The translations under genes and the position numbers were made by a program. A DNA stretch of 64,000 bases, from positions 336,655,302-336,719,301 of the forward strand of contig NC_081413.1 in assembly GCF_030272615.1 (NCBI RefSeq), read 5' to 3'. Source of the stretch: Cryptomeria japonica. Taxonomy: Eukaryota; Streptophyta; Pinopsida; Cupressales; Cupressaceae. The notes under the pieces were generated by a model that made no database searches, was not told where the DNA came from, and saw only the letters and a list, made by a program, of their open reading frames with translations. Of the stretch, positions 45,477 through 57,893 are shown piece after piece (within the stretch, counting starts at the first letter, position 1; each line of letters begins with the position of its first letter).

Positions 45477-45535
45477 CCCGCCTTCCATCAGAGGGGAATT
45501 GTTGTGTTGTCCTAATCCTCCTCTATGACTATAAG
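45477..45535 (-). other. LINE-1 5' end, separated from its body by the Tat element
   Basis: These 59 bp lie between the Tat right flank (AACCA) and the LINE target duplication (45536-45547). On the minus strand they read CTTATAGTCATAGAGGAGG and continue logically at 29324 into the LINE 5' untranslated region. Confidence 0.7.
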
Positions 45536-45855
45536 ATAAAATCATTAGTGTTATATATGTGATATTTTGGTAATTTTTCTATGAGACCTTCTTGAGAAAA
45601 GATAAACATTTTACTTGTAAATCAAATGATCTTCTAATTTAGTCTATTCTAAATAATACATGTGTGCAGTAAATGAATATTGTTGTAAATATATCTATAC
45701 CATACATGTTAATAAAATCTATAATACTACTAGCATGCAAATCTGTAAAATACACTGGATATCAATGAATGTGTTTTACTATTCAACTATATATATATAC
45801 AAAACATGTAAATATAAGTTGTTGTAAAGTTTAATGAAGCTGCTCTAAGACTAAG
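45536..45855 (+). mobile_element. LARD 5' LTR part 2
   Basis: It continues the LTR after LINE-1 and matches 56768-57100 of the 3' LTR (TTGGTAATTTTTCTATGAGACC, with one base different). It ends at the CTAAG (45851-45855) that borders the inserted solo LTR. Confidence 0.85.
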
Positions 45856-48427
45856 TGAAGAGTGGAAAATGAGTGTAAGCTGGATTAGATTGTTAATATG
45901 CAAATCAAACATAAAAACACATAAAACCAAAAGGCATAAATCAAATCACATGAAAAACATGAATGGAGATGTATATACCTCACAACCCTTTTTACCTTCT
46001 CCTTCGGATGGAGCTTAGATTGAGTTGAAGTGCACCCAAATGCCTCCAACGTGATGTCAATTTACTCCTAGATTTCTTGATGTGGCTGGCTCTCCAACAT
46101 TGTGCACAAATGGATAAAATGGATCTTTGAGGGATGAGATGGATGATGTGACTAAGTATGGATGAGGGATGATTTTGGCATGGTAAGGATGCAATTGTGA
46201 TTTTCTAGGCTCAAACTAACAACATAAACTTACTAAACTTGGAGATGATAAGTGAAGGGATGGAGTCCTCAATTTATAGGAAGAGGAGAGGAAAAATGAA
46301 GAGATAAGATTGACCCAAGATGGAGGGTTAGGATTTCTTGTGAGCTCACACAAGACCCAAGAGGATGTGTGGAGATCAAGAGATATGCCTTAAAGGCATT
46401 TCTTGTCTTCACACTCCTCAAGCTACAATGTGCCTTGAGAAGAGAAAGGGATGGGACATTTCTTGAGGAATGGAGAGGAAGAATTTAAAATTCTTCAAAA
46501 AGGGATGATCATGGGGATTGGAAGAATAAGAAGGAATTAAAAATTCCTTGGAAGATGAGACACCTAGAGGAATGTGAGATTTTGAAAATTTCACATTCAC
46601 CTAGGAAAAGAGCATTTAAGGAGAGTGGTTGGATGGAAGGGACAAGGAGTTGACTTTATGGCTAATCATGATGATTAGCCACTAGCAACTCATTAGGAGG
46701 GGGATTAGAGGAAAAGTTAGGTGGGATTAGGATAGATAAGATTTGAAGGAGGATTTGACTAGGAGAGAGAATGAGTGGAGGGAATTAAAAATTAGAAGAA
46801 TAATACTAAGTGAGTTTAGGGAGTTTCGAGAAGAATTTATTAAGTTAATGATGGATTAGAAAAAGATGATTTGTAGGAATCACTTAGGTTAACTAATTAA
46901 TTGAAATTAATTAGTTAAGAGGAGGATTTGAGAAGGTTTAAGTTTAGAAGAATAAAAAGAGGGTTGATTTATTAAATAAATCAATCACAGACTATAGTGA
47001 CAATATTAATTATAATTAATTAATATCGAGGAGAATTAGAAGGCATTCGTGCTGATACGCGGGCGCTCGCGTCAAAACAACTAGAGTTCGCGCCAAAAAA
47101 TTAAAATTAATTTTTTTAACAAAAATGCTCGCACTAACCGCAGAGCGGTCGTGCTGAAGCGACAACTGAAAAGAGATAGAAGTGAGAAGATAGAAGAATG
47201 AAGAAGAGGAAGAATGAGGAGGAGATAGATGAATTTTTGCGGCGGTCGCGCTGAAGCACAGTGAGGCACCAGAAAAATATTGAAATTTCTTGCAGTTGCA
47301 CCGAAGCTGAGATGGTCACGATAATCTAGAAACGGTTGCGCCAATGCGCATGCGCTCGCATTGAATCGTGAATCCTGCGAGAAACCTTCACAAAAAAACT
47401 CAATTTTTGGTTAAATTTGGGACGTGGGTCCCACCGAGCATGCTAGAATGAAGATGAGAAAAACCAACAAGATGGATTCAGGTGGTTAGTGCACAAACAA
47501 AACACTAAAAGATATTAAAACATGAAACATGCATAAAACCACATAAAAACATGAAGACAAAGCTTATACCTTGCAATTTTTACCTCTCCCTCAGATTGAG
47601 CTTGATGAAGTGGATGATGAGGATGCGCCTTTGATGCTCTACTTGATGTGTTGCTTGCTTGATTTGGATGTGGATTGATCTCCTTTGCTCAATAAGAATA
47701 ATGGATTTGATAGGATTTGAGTGATGGATTAAAGATGGATTTGAATTGAAAGATTGGAGAAAGAAGAGGAGAAAAGAGTAGCATGACAATGCATGAGAAG
47801 TGGATGATTTGTGAGGAGTATAGGCTCCAATTTATAAATTGGATGAGGCCAATGGAGGGCCAAGATTGATTTGATTATGAAGGGTTGAGATTGATTTTAG
47901 ATAGAAGGCATGGATCAAGGGTACCTTGGGAAAATAAACAGGAATATAAAATTCCTTGGAAAAAGGGAGGAGAAATTTGAATTTCAAATATGAGGAATTA
48001 AAAATTCCAAAATAAGGATGCATTGAGGGATTCAAAGAAATTTGAATTTCTTTGAGAGACTCAATGTTGATGTGATGTGAGTGGGAATTAAAAATTGATG
48101 GATAATGATAAGCATGATTATGAGAGATTCTAGAAGGATTGATTAGGCTAATGAGATTAGGAAAAGTGATTTGTAGGAATCACATGACTAGGTTAATTAA
48201 TTAGAATTAATCAACTGAGTGGGTTTAGAGGAAATAATTATTGGAGGGGACTTTAGAGGAATAGGGGAATAATTAAGTTATTTGATAAATTAATTATTGG
48301 ACAATAGTGATAGGATTAATTAAATTAGATTTAATTGATTCTGAGAGGAATAAGGATAACACAATTAAAGTCAATTAATTATGTTGATAGGCTTAAATTA
48401 ATTAAATATTAATTTTAGGTGTCTACA
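45856..48427 (-). mobile_element. Solo LTR of 2,572 bp with CTAAG target duplication
   Basis: It begins TGAAGAGTGG and ends GGTGTCTACA (so the minus strand starts TGTAGACACC). CTAAG occurs on both sides (45851-45855, 48428-48432), and the 3' LTR of the LARD lacks the insert. Two related blocks (about 45900-47000 and 47500-48420) share TACCTYNCAA-type starts and TGATTTGTAGGAATCAC, so the LTR contains an internal duplication. A GC-rich patch rich in GGTCGCGCTGAAGC words lies at 47045-47365. No coding frame is convincing. It could instead be a very short LTR-LTR element; the orientation is inferred from TGTAGACACC. Confidence 0.7.
47045..47365. repeat. CpG-rich degenerate repeats inside the solo LTR
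   Basis: GGTCGCGCTGAAGC, GCGCTCGCGTC and GGTTGCGCCAATGC-type words recur in an AT-rich surrounding. They are spaced irregularly, about 35-60 bp apart. Confidence 0.5.
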
Positions 48428-49990
48428 CTAAGATTCACATATTTAGAGCATCTGTGGACTGAGGCACACACAGCTGGGCCGCAGAACACATTGTGTGGAA
48501 CACAACCCCCTGTGTGGGCCGCAACACACACAGTGCGGGCTGCGACATGCACTATCTGGGCCGCGTCCCCATTGTGTCGGCCGCGACACACACAATGGCC
48601 CTGCCCGCGGCCTCCACTGTGTGGGTCGTGGCACACAGAATGGTGTTGCCCATGGCCACCACACCACTTCATCATCCTTCCTCCTATCTGCAACCCACCA
48701 CCATGATGTCATTGTGTGTGTCGTGGCACACACAATGGCGTTGTTCGTGGCCACCACACCACTTCATCACCCTTCCTCCTATCTGCAACCTACCACTGCC
48801 TCCTTCCCCCTTGGCTGCCATTCTTCGGCCTCCACTCCTCCCCTCTGCTATCCTTGAAACCCTCAGCCACCATGATCAAAACCAGTTCACCCTACAACAT
48901 AAAATATTAAACCCTAACATAGTTAAGGTGAATAAGAAAGTGAATAAGAGAGATATGTAAAGACATGGTTATTTTTAAATATATATATATATATTTAAGA
49001 GAGAGACCCTAAATAGGGTATAAATGAATAAAGTAATAATAGAGAGGATTTATTTTAAAATTTGAAATGAAGTGAATGAGAAAGCCCCATTTCAGTATTT
49101 TGTAATTTTAGATGTGTTTTAAAAAAAATGGTAAACCCTAGTTAGGGTATAAAAGGAATAAAAAATTAGAGGGTCCTTTGGAATTTAAAATAAAGTTTGG
49201 GAGGGAAAGCCCCATTTTAGATAAAGTAAATTTTATAATGCTAAAACATGTTCTTTTATTTAAGAGAGTATTTTCATTGTTGGTAATGTAAATGATTAAT
49301 TTAATTATAAGGGGGTATTGTAGTGGGTTAATGTATTTTAAAATAAGTTAATGGACTTTTGATCTTATGGATTTATTTAATCCAAGTGGGATCATTTATT
49401 AATGATTTAATTATTATAAAGATGTTTGTCACTTTATTTTCATTTGCTCAATTAATTAATATTAATACAATGAATTTGTATTAATATTTATTTAATGGAT
49501 TCTAGAATTATTTAAGTTATAAGAAGGAGATTATATTAACAATTATTCGGAGAAACTTTATATTCCTTTACTTGGTTAAATAATTGATATGAATTCAAGA
49601 AAATTGTTTTAATGTTAATTTAGTGGATTTTGGACTATTTAAATATTATAAAATGTAATTAAAATTGAAGGATCTTTTCGGCGAATTTATTTAATATTTA
49701 AAAGGAAATTGTCTCTATAAAATTAATTTATTCTGCTTTTGATAATGGAAGTTATTGTAATTATTACGTAAGTTAAAATATAATTTGATCGCTTAGGAGT
49801 TAGAGATAAGACCTAAGTCTTCTAGTTAAATTATAACACATCACTCACTATAGAAACCCATTCTTATGTCAATTAAGGTTCCTTTTAAGTGAAACTTTAT
49901 AAGTTGTCACATCTAATTAAACGTAGGTCACAAGTAATTAAGTGATTAAAAAAAATTGTTGTATTTTTTCCCAAAACTTTGGGCATGACA
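48428..49990 (+). mobile_element. LARD 5' LTR part 3, to the LTR end
   Basis: It resumes with CTAAGATTCACATA and matches 57100-57893 of the 3' LTR, including the GGCCGCGACACACACA minisatellite and the AGGGTATAAA motifs (about 49009 and 49150, possible TATA boxes). It ends GGGCATGACA at 49990, just before the primer site. The sum of the three LTR parts is about 4.9 kb. Confidence 0.85.
48450..48690. repeat. 21-bp GC-rich minisatellite in the LARD 5' LTR
   Basis: Variants of GGGCCGCGACACACACAGT repeat with a 21-bp period. The matching array in the 3' LTR is at 57215-57480. Frames on both strands give Cys/His/Thr-rich translations of the repeat only. Confidence 0.7.
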
Positions 49991-49993
49991 TTT

Positions 49994-50006
49994 TGGTATC
50001 AGAGCC
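49994..50006 (+). other. LARD primer binding site
   Basis: TGGTATCAGAGCC, matching the complement of the initiator-Met tRNA 3' end, lies three bases after the LTR end. It is the site used by many Ty3 and copia elements in plants and confirms plus orientation. Confidence 0.9.
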
Positions 50007-53000
50007 CTAGGTTCATATACTAGAGAACATGGGCTACATTCATAACTTAGTAGATCTGAACTATGACTTCAGAATATAACACCTAGCTGAAAATTTGTGA
50101 AATAATGAAGCGAGACATAAGTGAAATTATTTTTTAAGGATCAACATTTATCAATGCAGGGGGTTCTAAGGGTCACCAAAAGCCCTAAGATTCGAAACTC
50201 ATTAGTCATAATGGTTATGGAATAATGAGACCCTAAAGACTACGAATATTTTTTTAAAATATATATATATATGAAAATATTCTTGATGTTTCGTAATGGA
50301 ATTTAGATCACTAGTACTTATGAGGTTGCCATTAAATTGGAACCTAAGTGCATCAATTGCACCTAGTCAAATCAAGTATGAGGAGTTAATTCTACACTAA
50401 AATACTCAAAATAGTAACTAAGGCAATACCATCAGTCGAGATATGTTCTTGACGTGGCAAGTCAAGCAAGCTAGATAGACATTAGATGAAGGCACAGTAA
50501 ACAAGTCAATTGAGATAGAGATAGTTCTAGTTAATATTTAAAACTATGCGAAATTGTGGTGGTTTGAAAACCATGATCGCCATATAAGGCACCAGTGAAG
50601 AGCGAGTTAAGAGGTACCCTTATAAACCTTGGGAAGAAGCATTCTCCTATCCTAGTGGATAGGTACCATAAGCACGTGGTCGTAGTAGGTTACTCTTATG
50701 GAGATCATCATAGTAGGGAATTCTCGTATCAATGCAAAGAAGCTAGAGGTGGATAACTTGGAGGATAAAGGCTTAAATGGTGAAGGGCAATCTCCTTGAT
50801 AAATGAACCCTAGTAATACTATAGATAAATTGAATTAAGAAGAAAGGAGACATGAACCTCTTTGGATTAAATACCCTAATTGCAAATAAATCTTAAGTCC
50901 TTTTGTAGTTGTGTCCAATAATTGGGGAATCAAGTAAAGTAAAGTCATAAAGAGTTCCTTTATGGGAAGATAATCTTGAAAGGACTAAGTAAATGGTGAA
51001 GAGAGGAGATGGTTTGGGAATCACGTAAAATCCCTATTGAAGTAAAAGGAGTGTAGAATAATCATGATCAGATAATAAGGTAATAAGTAACTTACATGCA
51101 TTCAGAACCTAAAGAGAAAGTGCAACCCAATCATGACTAGTAACTAGATACAGGTAGGTCTAGAACATTTTTACTACTTTGGCACAACAGAAGGAGGTTT
51201 GCAAAATAATGACACTGTAGAGAGAAAGTTTTTAAAAAACAATAGGTGTGGATGAGTCAACATACAAATTGGATAAGGCATATGGAAAGAGATAGTATGA
51301 TAGTATAATTAGTACCAATGTATTATGGAGGATAGTTGGCAGTGTAATATGCTATTCAAATACAAGGATTTATGAGTACGATTCTAAGAAGCCTATTTAT
51401 GTGAATTAGCTAAGGGAGAACTTGAAAATTATGGGAGTCTTAAGACAATGGTAATTATTGTACACCTTTATGTTATCCAGTAATGGGGTAACTTGATATT
51501 ATGATAATAAGATGATTTTATTGGATTGAAAGTAATCGGAAGTTGTGATATGTCGTGGTCAGCTAGCAAGTAAAGATAAGATAAGCAAAAGAGAAAATGA
51601 TAATTTCTTTTAGTCAGATTTTAATTAAAAGGTGGGTGTTGGTTTCTATGCTTGTCACTTCTTGAGGGCACACCCCCTTGTTCTCATAGTTGCATAAGTG
51701 GAGTAGGTGAGAATAAGTCAATTCTCCATGTCATTGGAGAACAATCATAGTATGTTTGGAGTAGGAATTAGTTGTCAAGTGTTATTGATTGTACTTGACA
51801 ATTATCCCACCCTTGGTTGTTCTTAACCATAAATGTTAGTAATTTGGCAACATGCTCCTACTTGAAGGAAACAAATCAATTAATAGATATGAAGATACAA
51901 GGAGATAGCAAACATACTAAGAGAACAAATGATGTCCCTAGTGAAATTATATGATTGCATTATATGGATCCTAAGTGGTTCTAAGTATACAAGTATTGAT
52001 TTTGTACCCAACTATCGATCTCATTAGTAAGTGAGACATAAAAGTATTGGTACATGAATTACCATGTGTCATTGAACCAATGATTTAACATATTAAGAGA
52101 TTTAATGGAAATACAAGAAGAATGGGCAGAGGAAGGTAGATTTAGTACATCCATCCATTAATATTTAACTATGGTTGTTGATAATCCTAGTGGCTAGTCA
52201 TTTCCATTGGAAAGTGTTGCTTGTAATAGTAATCACGTGAATGTTAATGGAACATGATCTATATAATGATTGTAATCTCTTGTGTATATGATATTTCATG
52301 ATAATAAAGAAATGCAAATAATTTAATAGCCTTAAGAGTCTAATAATCACTTCCTAGCGCACTTAGGATGTGTGATCTTGGGTGGTGTGTCGCAGTTACT
52401 CCCTATAGTGTGGCTAAAATGGTCACCGTGTTTTGATTTTTGGTTTCAACGGTGTTTTGACTGTCTTTTGAAGAGTGCATAGTGACCTAGGGGCTAGTAC
52501 TTTCTTTTATATTTTTTATGATGGAAGGACCACTAAATTTCCGTTTCTTTTCATTTGAGGTATGGCACTTGCCATCTTGCTAATTTTAATAATTTTTGAT
52601 TGCCGACATTTTTCTTCTTTCTTATTGGACTTGGAAAATTTAACCTTTACTTCTATCTTTAAGGAGTCAAGTGGTCATTTTGAATGTTTGATTTAGCTAG
52701 CCCTAGTAATGTGATCAGTGTAATGTCTATCATGTTCATTGAACCTCAGATAGAGTGTCATGAGAATACCTCAAGGAGTGAAATTAGGCATAGGGAATAA
52801 ATATGAAGTATTATGCCAAATTAAGATAACAGAAAGTGCACCCTCTATGATGGAACTCTCTTGCGATTAATCTAAGCAAGGAAATTAATAACAAAAAGTG
52901 TGATCTAGACCTAATAAATTGTGAAAGTGTTAATAAATTGCAAACTCGTTGTGTTGGAACATGCATGGAGATGATTACATGGATGCTATCAAAATTAAGT

Positions 53001-53740
53001 ATAATTATTTCCATCACTCCCTTAGAATGGGATTGTTATGTACCTTAATATTGGGGTTGTGAATAATGTGACCTACGTACCTTAAACCTTTATACCTAGA
53101 TGTCTAAATATTATAAGCCCTAGAGGTAGAAGACTACCCTATTTATGGGTGGATTTGAAGAACTTGAACTTGAATATACCTTGTTGCCTTATGATGTGGG
53201 AAGAAATCTTGCACATAGGATGGTTTAACAAATATGTAATTAACACCCTTATGAGGCACCTTAATATAAAATAAGCAGATTCATTTTAGATAAAGTAAGT
53301 CATGATGTTAATTTTCTTTAGTATCATGCAATGGATGAGAATTGCAATGGGATAAACATGTTTTGAACAATTCCTTAATAAAATATGACTCCTAGAAATT
53401 GAATAAGTAAGCTAATATGTGTAACCTAGATAATGGAAGATGATGTGTTGTATTGTTATGAGTTGGATGGTGCATTAACTTAAAGTAATTAAGGAATGTG
53501 TAAAGTAGAACTTATAAAACACATACTTGAGATTGAAGGAAAATGTAAAGATATGCTAAGATAAGTACCATATGGAAGTAATAGCTGTTACGAATGTAGG
53601 TTGATTTTAGTATTGAATCTTCCAAGTAGGAAAGACAAGATTTAGAGTGATTTAGAAGATTTGTTGGGAATGTTATGTCCCTATCTTCATATCATAGTCA
53701 TATGACTTCCAGGAGTAAGTCGAACCCTAGGGGGGAAGGA
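50007..53740 (+). mobile_element. LARD internal region, non-coding
   Basis: I find no gag, protease, polymerase or integrase motif on either strand in these 3.7 kb, only short random frames. A polypurine tract AGGGGGGAAGGA (53729-53740) precedes the 3' LTR. LTRs of about 4.9 kb plus a non-coding interior of this size fit the definition of large retrotransposon derivatives (LARDs). The initiator-Met site and polypurine tract suggest a Ty3 parent that would supply proteins in trans. Confidence 0.75.
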
Positions 53741-56700
53741 TGTGGAGCCCCTCCCTGATCAAGCTCAGGTTAACCTAGTTTAACCATGGTTGAACTTATT
53801 AACAGTTTGCATGGAGCATTGGTACACTATGTAAAGGTGATATGATTCAATAGGATATGTTATGCTAGATGGATAAAATAGTAAATGTTGACCCCTTGGG
53901 GGATAATTAGATGTAATTTACTGGTGTGTTATTTATATGTTAGGGGTTTGGGGTCGTATCCCAAACCCATCATAAGAGTATCTTTTATTTTGGTCATGGA
54001 ATTATCTTTCAACATAGAACCTTGCTACATCACAATCATGAGACCCTTTTGGCATAGGATCCTCATGAGACTAGTGGATAAGATGTAATTCCACATCATG
54101 ATTGAATTCAGTACTTAGATTGATGATGTTGTTGTGCATGCCTAATTGGTGATTATTTAATATGATTTCATTGGTGTTGCAAATGAGTATATAGCCCCAC
54201 GAGAATTATTGGGAAAAATAATTAAACCATGTTATGGAATCATTTTACCTTGCAGTGCATATTTTGATGCATTATGGATTTAGATTATATATGATCCAGT
54301 GATTGGATAACATTGATATGATGTATGTCTTTTATTTATGAATTTGCAATACTTCATTATGAGGTTAGAACATGCCTTACAGATGATAGAATTTCATGAT
54401 GATTTTGATGATGCCATTGAGGAAATTTACTTCATGTGGATTCTATTGGATAATTGATAATTTGATTGTTATGAGTTAAATTGAATGCAAAGTGTTTGAT
54501 TTGTATTTCTTTCCATATATTAATATTGCATGTGATTACTTGAGATTACTAATGTGCGAAAGGAGATGTGAAGTAAAACTAATCCATGTGACCATGGAAA
54601 CTATTTGGAGAATCAAGCTAAACCTATGTGCATTTGCGAAGCCAAGGGTTGTCTATTTGGAAGGACAACACCTCATGTGTTATGTGTTTTATTTGCAAAT
54701 ATGAATTCTTGAATGTGTGTTTAATTTGTATTTGTTAAATTTGTTAATTCCAAAAAAGGGACATTGCCATGCGTATTAAAGTATTGTGTATTTTATGGTG
54801 TCACTTGACAGTTGTGTTGTGAAGTGAGTTGGAAATGACATGTCTCTTGGAGGGAATTTGTATAACCAATGCATTATTCAAAATATCTTAGTGTGGTCCC
54901 AATAGAGTTTTGGATAGAGAGCCATTAGAATGGTCAACTCAAGTTTGACCCGTAGGTAAACTTTAGTTGAGTTTCTAGAGGGTCAAACTAACACCTAAGG
55001 TTAGGTTTAGGGCATTTTTGAGGGTCCATATGTTAGACCTATGAGTAAAGGTCAATTTTAACCATGTGACCGCTCACATGTGACTGTCAAGTCACCTCAA
55101 AAGTTGAATTTTCCAAGATGGACGAAATTCAACTTTTGAGGATTTCTCCTTGGTTAGACAACCTTCCATTGGAGTGATAGTTGCTCTTCCCCACTTTCTC
55201 TTACCTTTTCCAGTTTCCATTTTTAGAAAGCATGTAAGAGGCTGGGAAGACCAACCTATGAGATCTCACATCCTTTTCAAGAGGTCGAAAAGTGTGAGAA
55301 GAGTCTACATAGGGAAGGGATTCAAACTTAGGATTTTGATCACCCACTCTCCAATCTTGGAGACTTAGAGTTGTTGGAAATTTGGGTTTGCGAAGTTGAA
55401 TTTTTAGTTTTGGGAAGAAAAAGACTAGTGGATTGGGAATCTCTCCTTCAACCATTTCTCATACCATTTGCAGGACCAAAGGTTGGTAGTGTTCTACCAT
55501 GCATATTGAATTTCATTGTTAATGTGAAGGAAAGATTGTTTGTGTATTGTGCTTTGTTGTTTATGTGAATTGCGAAGTTGGATGATGGAGTTCTTTCTTT
55601 GTGTTATTTTTCTGAGTTGCAATTATGTATTATCAATGTTTCAAGACCATACTCACCCTTGGGTGGGTAGACTAGCCTTGGGGGTGAAGGGTTGCTTGAC
55701 AGCCTATGAGTGTAGAGACTCTCTTCTTGGAAGAGAGAGATACACAAGAGTTATGGGACCCTTGCTGCATTATTTTTATGCTTATGAAAAGGGGGTCATA
55801 AGGGGAGATATGGGCTTGTATGCCATGGGAGACATAAGGCTTTTTTTTGGGTCAAGTATGTTACTGGAGATGGTTATATTTTGGTAGCCTTGTGAAGGCA
55901 TTTATTCCTCTATCTTGCAAATCTCCTCTAGGTACTTGGTCCACCTTCACCCACAAAGTTAGTCACTTGGTGACTTTGTAAATCCTTGGGTTGGGAGTTC
56001 ATATGCTAATGAGTTCTTCTTTCTTTCATGGTTGAGTTTGTTTGTAACCCGTTTATCCTTGGTTCTCCTAGCTCGAGGGTGGATTCTTGGAAGCCTCGGT
56101 TGGGAGGTGAGGCTCCATGGTCACAACCTATAAGCTTTATGTGCATGTTTTCATTTGGGATAAAAGATGGAGAAAAGACAAGTTCATGTGCAAGGTCTCC
56201 TATTAGATTTATTTGAAATTTTAAAAATATGTATTGTAACAAGCCCTCATTCTTGTAGAAATGTAAGAGGCTTGAGGATGTAATGTTTGTTATTATTGCA
56301 TAATAGGTTCAAAAAGAAAAGAATGTATGTTTACAGTGTTGTATATTCATTTCAAAGAATGTCAAAGAAGCATTTAAATAGTGTCCCTATATTGTTATTT
56401 ATTATCTTGAAATGGAGTAGGAAGTGTAAGCATATTTCTACTTTAATGTCTATTGAAAATGAAATGCATAGTAAAATAAAAAGGGTAGATAAACATTTAA
56501 ATAAAATGTAGTTTATCTCTTTACTTAGTTTTAAATTTTGTAAAATAGTTTAGTATGAATTCTAAATATGCAGTGTTGAGTAAAAATATTTGCAAAGCAT
56601 TTCTTTATTTGAGCATATTCTTCATGTTAAAAGGTGCTAGTAGTAAATCTGCAGTAGAACATAAATATTTAGCAGAATGTAAAATCAACAAGTTAAATTC

Positions 56701-57096
56701 ATTTTAAAACCTAGTGATTTTTTCATCATGTTCACTAAGTGTTATTGTTGGTTAGTCTTAAATAAAATAAAATCATTACTGTTATATATATATGCTATTT
56801 TGGTAATTTTTCTGTGAGACCTTCTTTAGAAAAGATAAACATTTTACTTGTAAATCAAATGATGTTCTAATTTAGTCTATTCTGAAAAATACATGTGTGC
56901 AGTAAATAAATATTGTTGTAAATATATCTATACCATACATGTTAATATAATAAATAATACTACTAGCATGCAAATTTGTAAAACACACTGGATATCAATG
57001 AATGTGTTTTACTGTTCAACTATATATATATATACAAAACACATGTAAATATAAAAGTTGTTGTAAAGTTTAATGAAGCTGCTCTAAAATTGTGAT

Positions 57097-57129
<33 letters not shown>

Positions 57130-57893
57130 CTATCATTTATGAATTTAGCAAACTGTGTTATCTTGATTTTTTTTTAAATACTATTGATTAAGGTTGTTGT
57201 ACGAATGGCGAGCTGTGGGCTGAGGCACACAAAACTCGACTGCGACCCCCTTTGTGGGCCGCAACACACACAGTGCAGGCTACAACACACACTCTATGGG
57301 CCACAACACACACAGTGCAGGCTACAACACACACTGTATGGGCCGCGACACACACAGTGTGGGCCGCGTCCCCACTATGTGGGTCGTGACACACATAGTG
57401 GTGTCACCCGTGGCCTTCACTGTGTGGGTTGTGGCACACACAATGGCGCCATCCACGACCACCACACCACTATTTTGCCCTTCCTCCTATCAGTAACCCG
57501 TCGCTACCTCCTTCCCGCTTGGCCGCCTTTCTTCGGCCTCCACTCCTCCTCTCTGTTGTCCTTGAAACCCTCAGTCGCCATGATCAAAACCAATTCACCC
57601 TGCAAGATAAAATATTAAACCCTAACATAGTTAGGGTGAATAAGAAAGTAAATAAGAGAGATATGTAAAGACATGGTTGTTTTTTTTTTTAAAAAAAAAA
57701 TTTTAAAAAAAAAATATATATATATATATATATAAGAGAGAAACCCTAAATAGGGTATAAAATAATAAAGTAATAATAGAGGTCATTTTTTAAAATTTGA
57801 AATGAAGTGAATGAGAAAACCCCATTTCAGTATTTTGTAATTTTAGATGTGTTTAAAAAAAAAGGTCAACCCTAGTTAGGGTATAAAAGGAAT
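53741..57893 (+). mobile_element. LARD 3' LTR, interrupted by LINE-2
   Basis: It starts TGTGGAGCCCCTCC and matches 18326-21376, 45548-45855 and 48433-49158 in order, without the LINE-1 and solo-LTR insertions. It breaks off at AAAAGGAAT (57893), where the poly(T) of minus-strand LINE-2 begins. The last 830 bp or so of the LTR are not found in the window. Confidence 0.88.
57090..57480. repeat. TA microsatellite and 21-bp minisatellite in the LARD 3' LTR
   Basis: A TA run lies at about 57104-57129. The GGGCCGCAACACACACAGTGC / AGGCTACAACACACACTCTAT array of 21-bp units lies at 57215-57480. The array matches the one at 48450-48690 but has a different number and order of units. Confidence 0.8.

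Larger units (their letters stand above)
21377..45535 (-). mobile_element. LINE-1: L1-type LINE, full span including a nested LTR element
   Basis: The minus-strand LINE lies between two copies of ATAAAATCATTA (21365-21376 and 45536-45547), its target-site duplication. Its 3' end on the left has a short poly(A), seen as TTTTTT at 21378. Its 5' untranslated start is at 45535-45477 and continues at 29324-29247 after the nested Tat element. Without the nested element it is about 8.0 kb. Order on the minus strand: ORF1 (DUF4283 and zinc knuckle), endonuclease, reverse transcriptase, zf-RVT, RNase H, then an extra Transposase_32-like gene before the poly(A). Coding parts are broken by stops and indels. 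Confidence 0.85.

Noticed and set aside
48415-48960. Cys/His-rich frames resembling small zinc proteins
   Set aside because: Overlapping frames on both strands of a 21-bp repeat (period divisible by three); the matching array at 57184-57668 gives different proteins.
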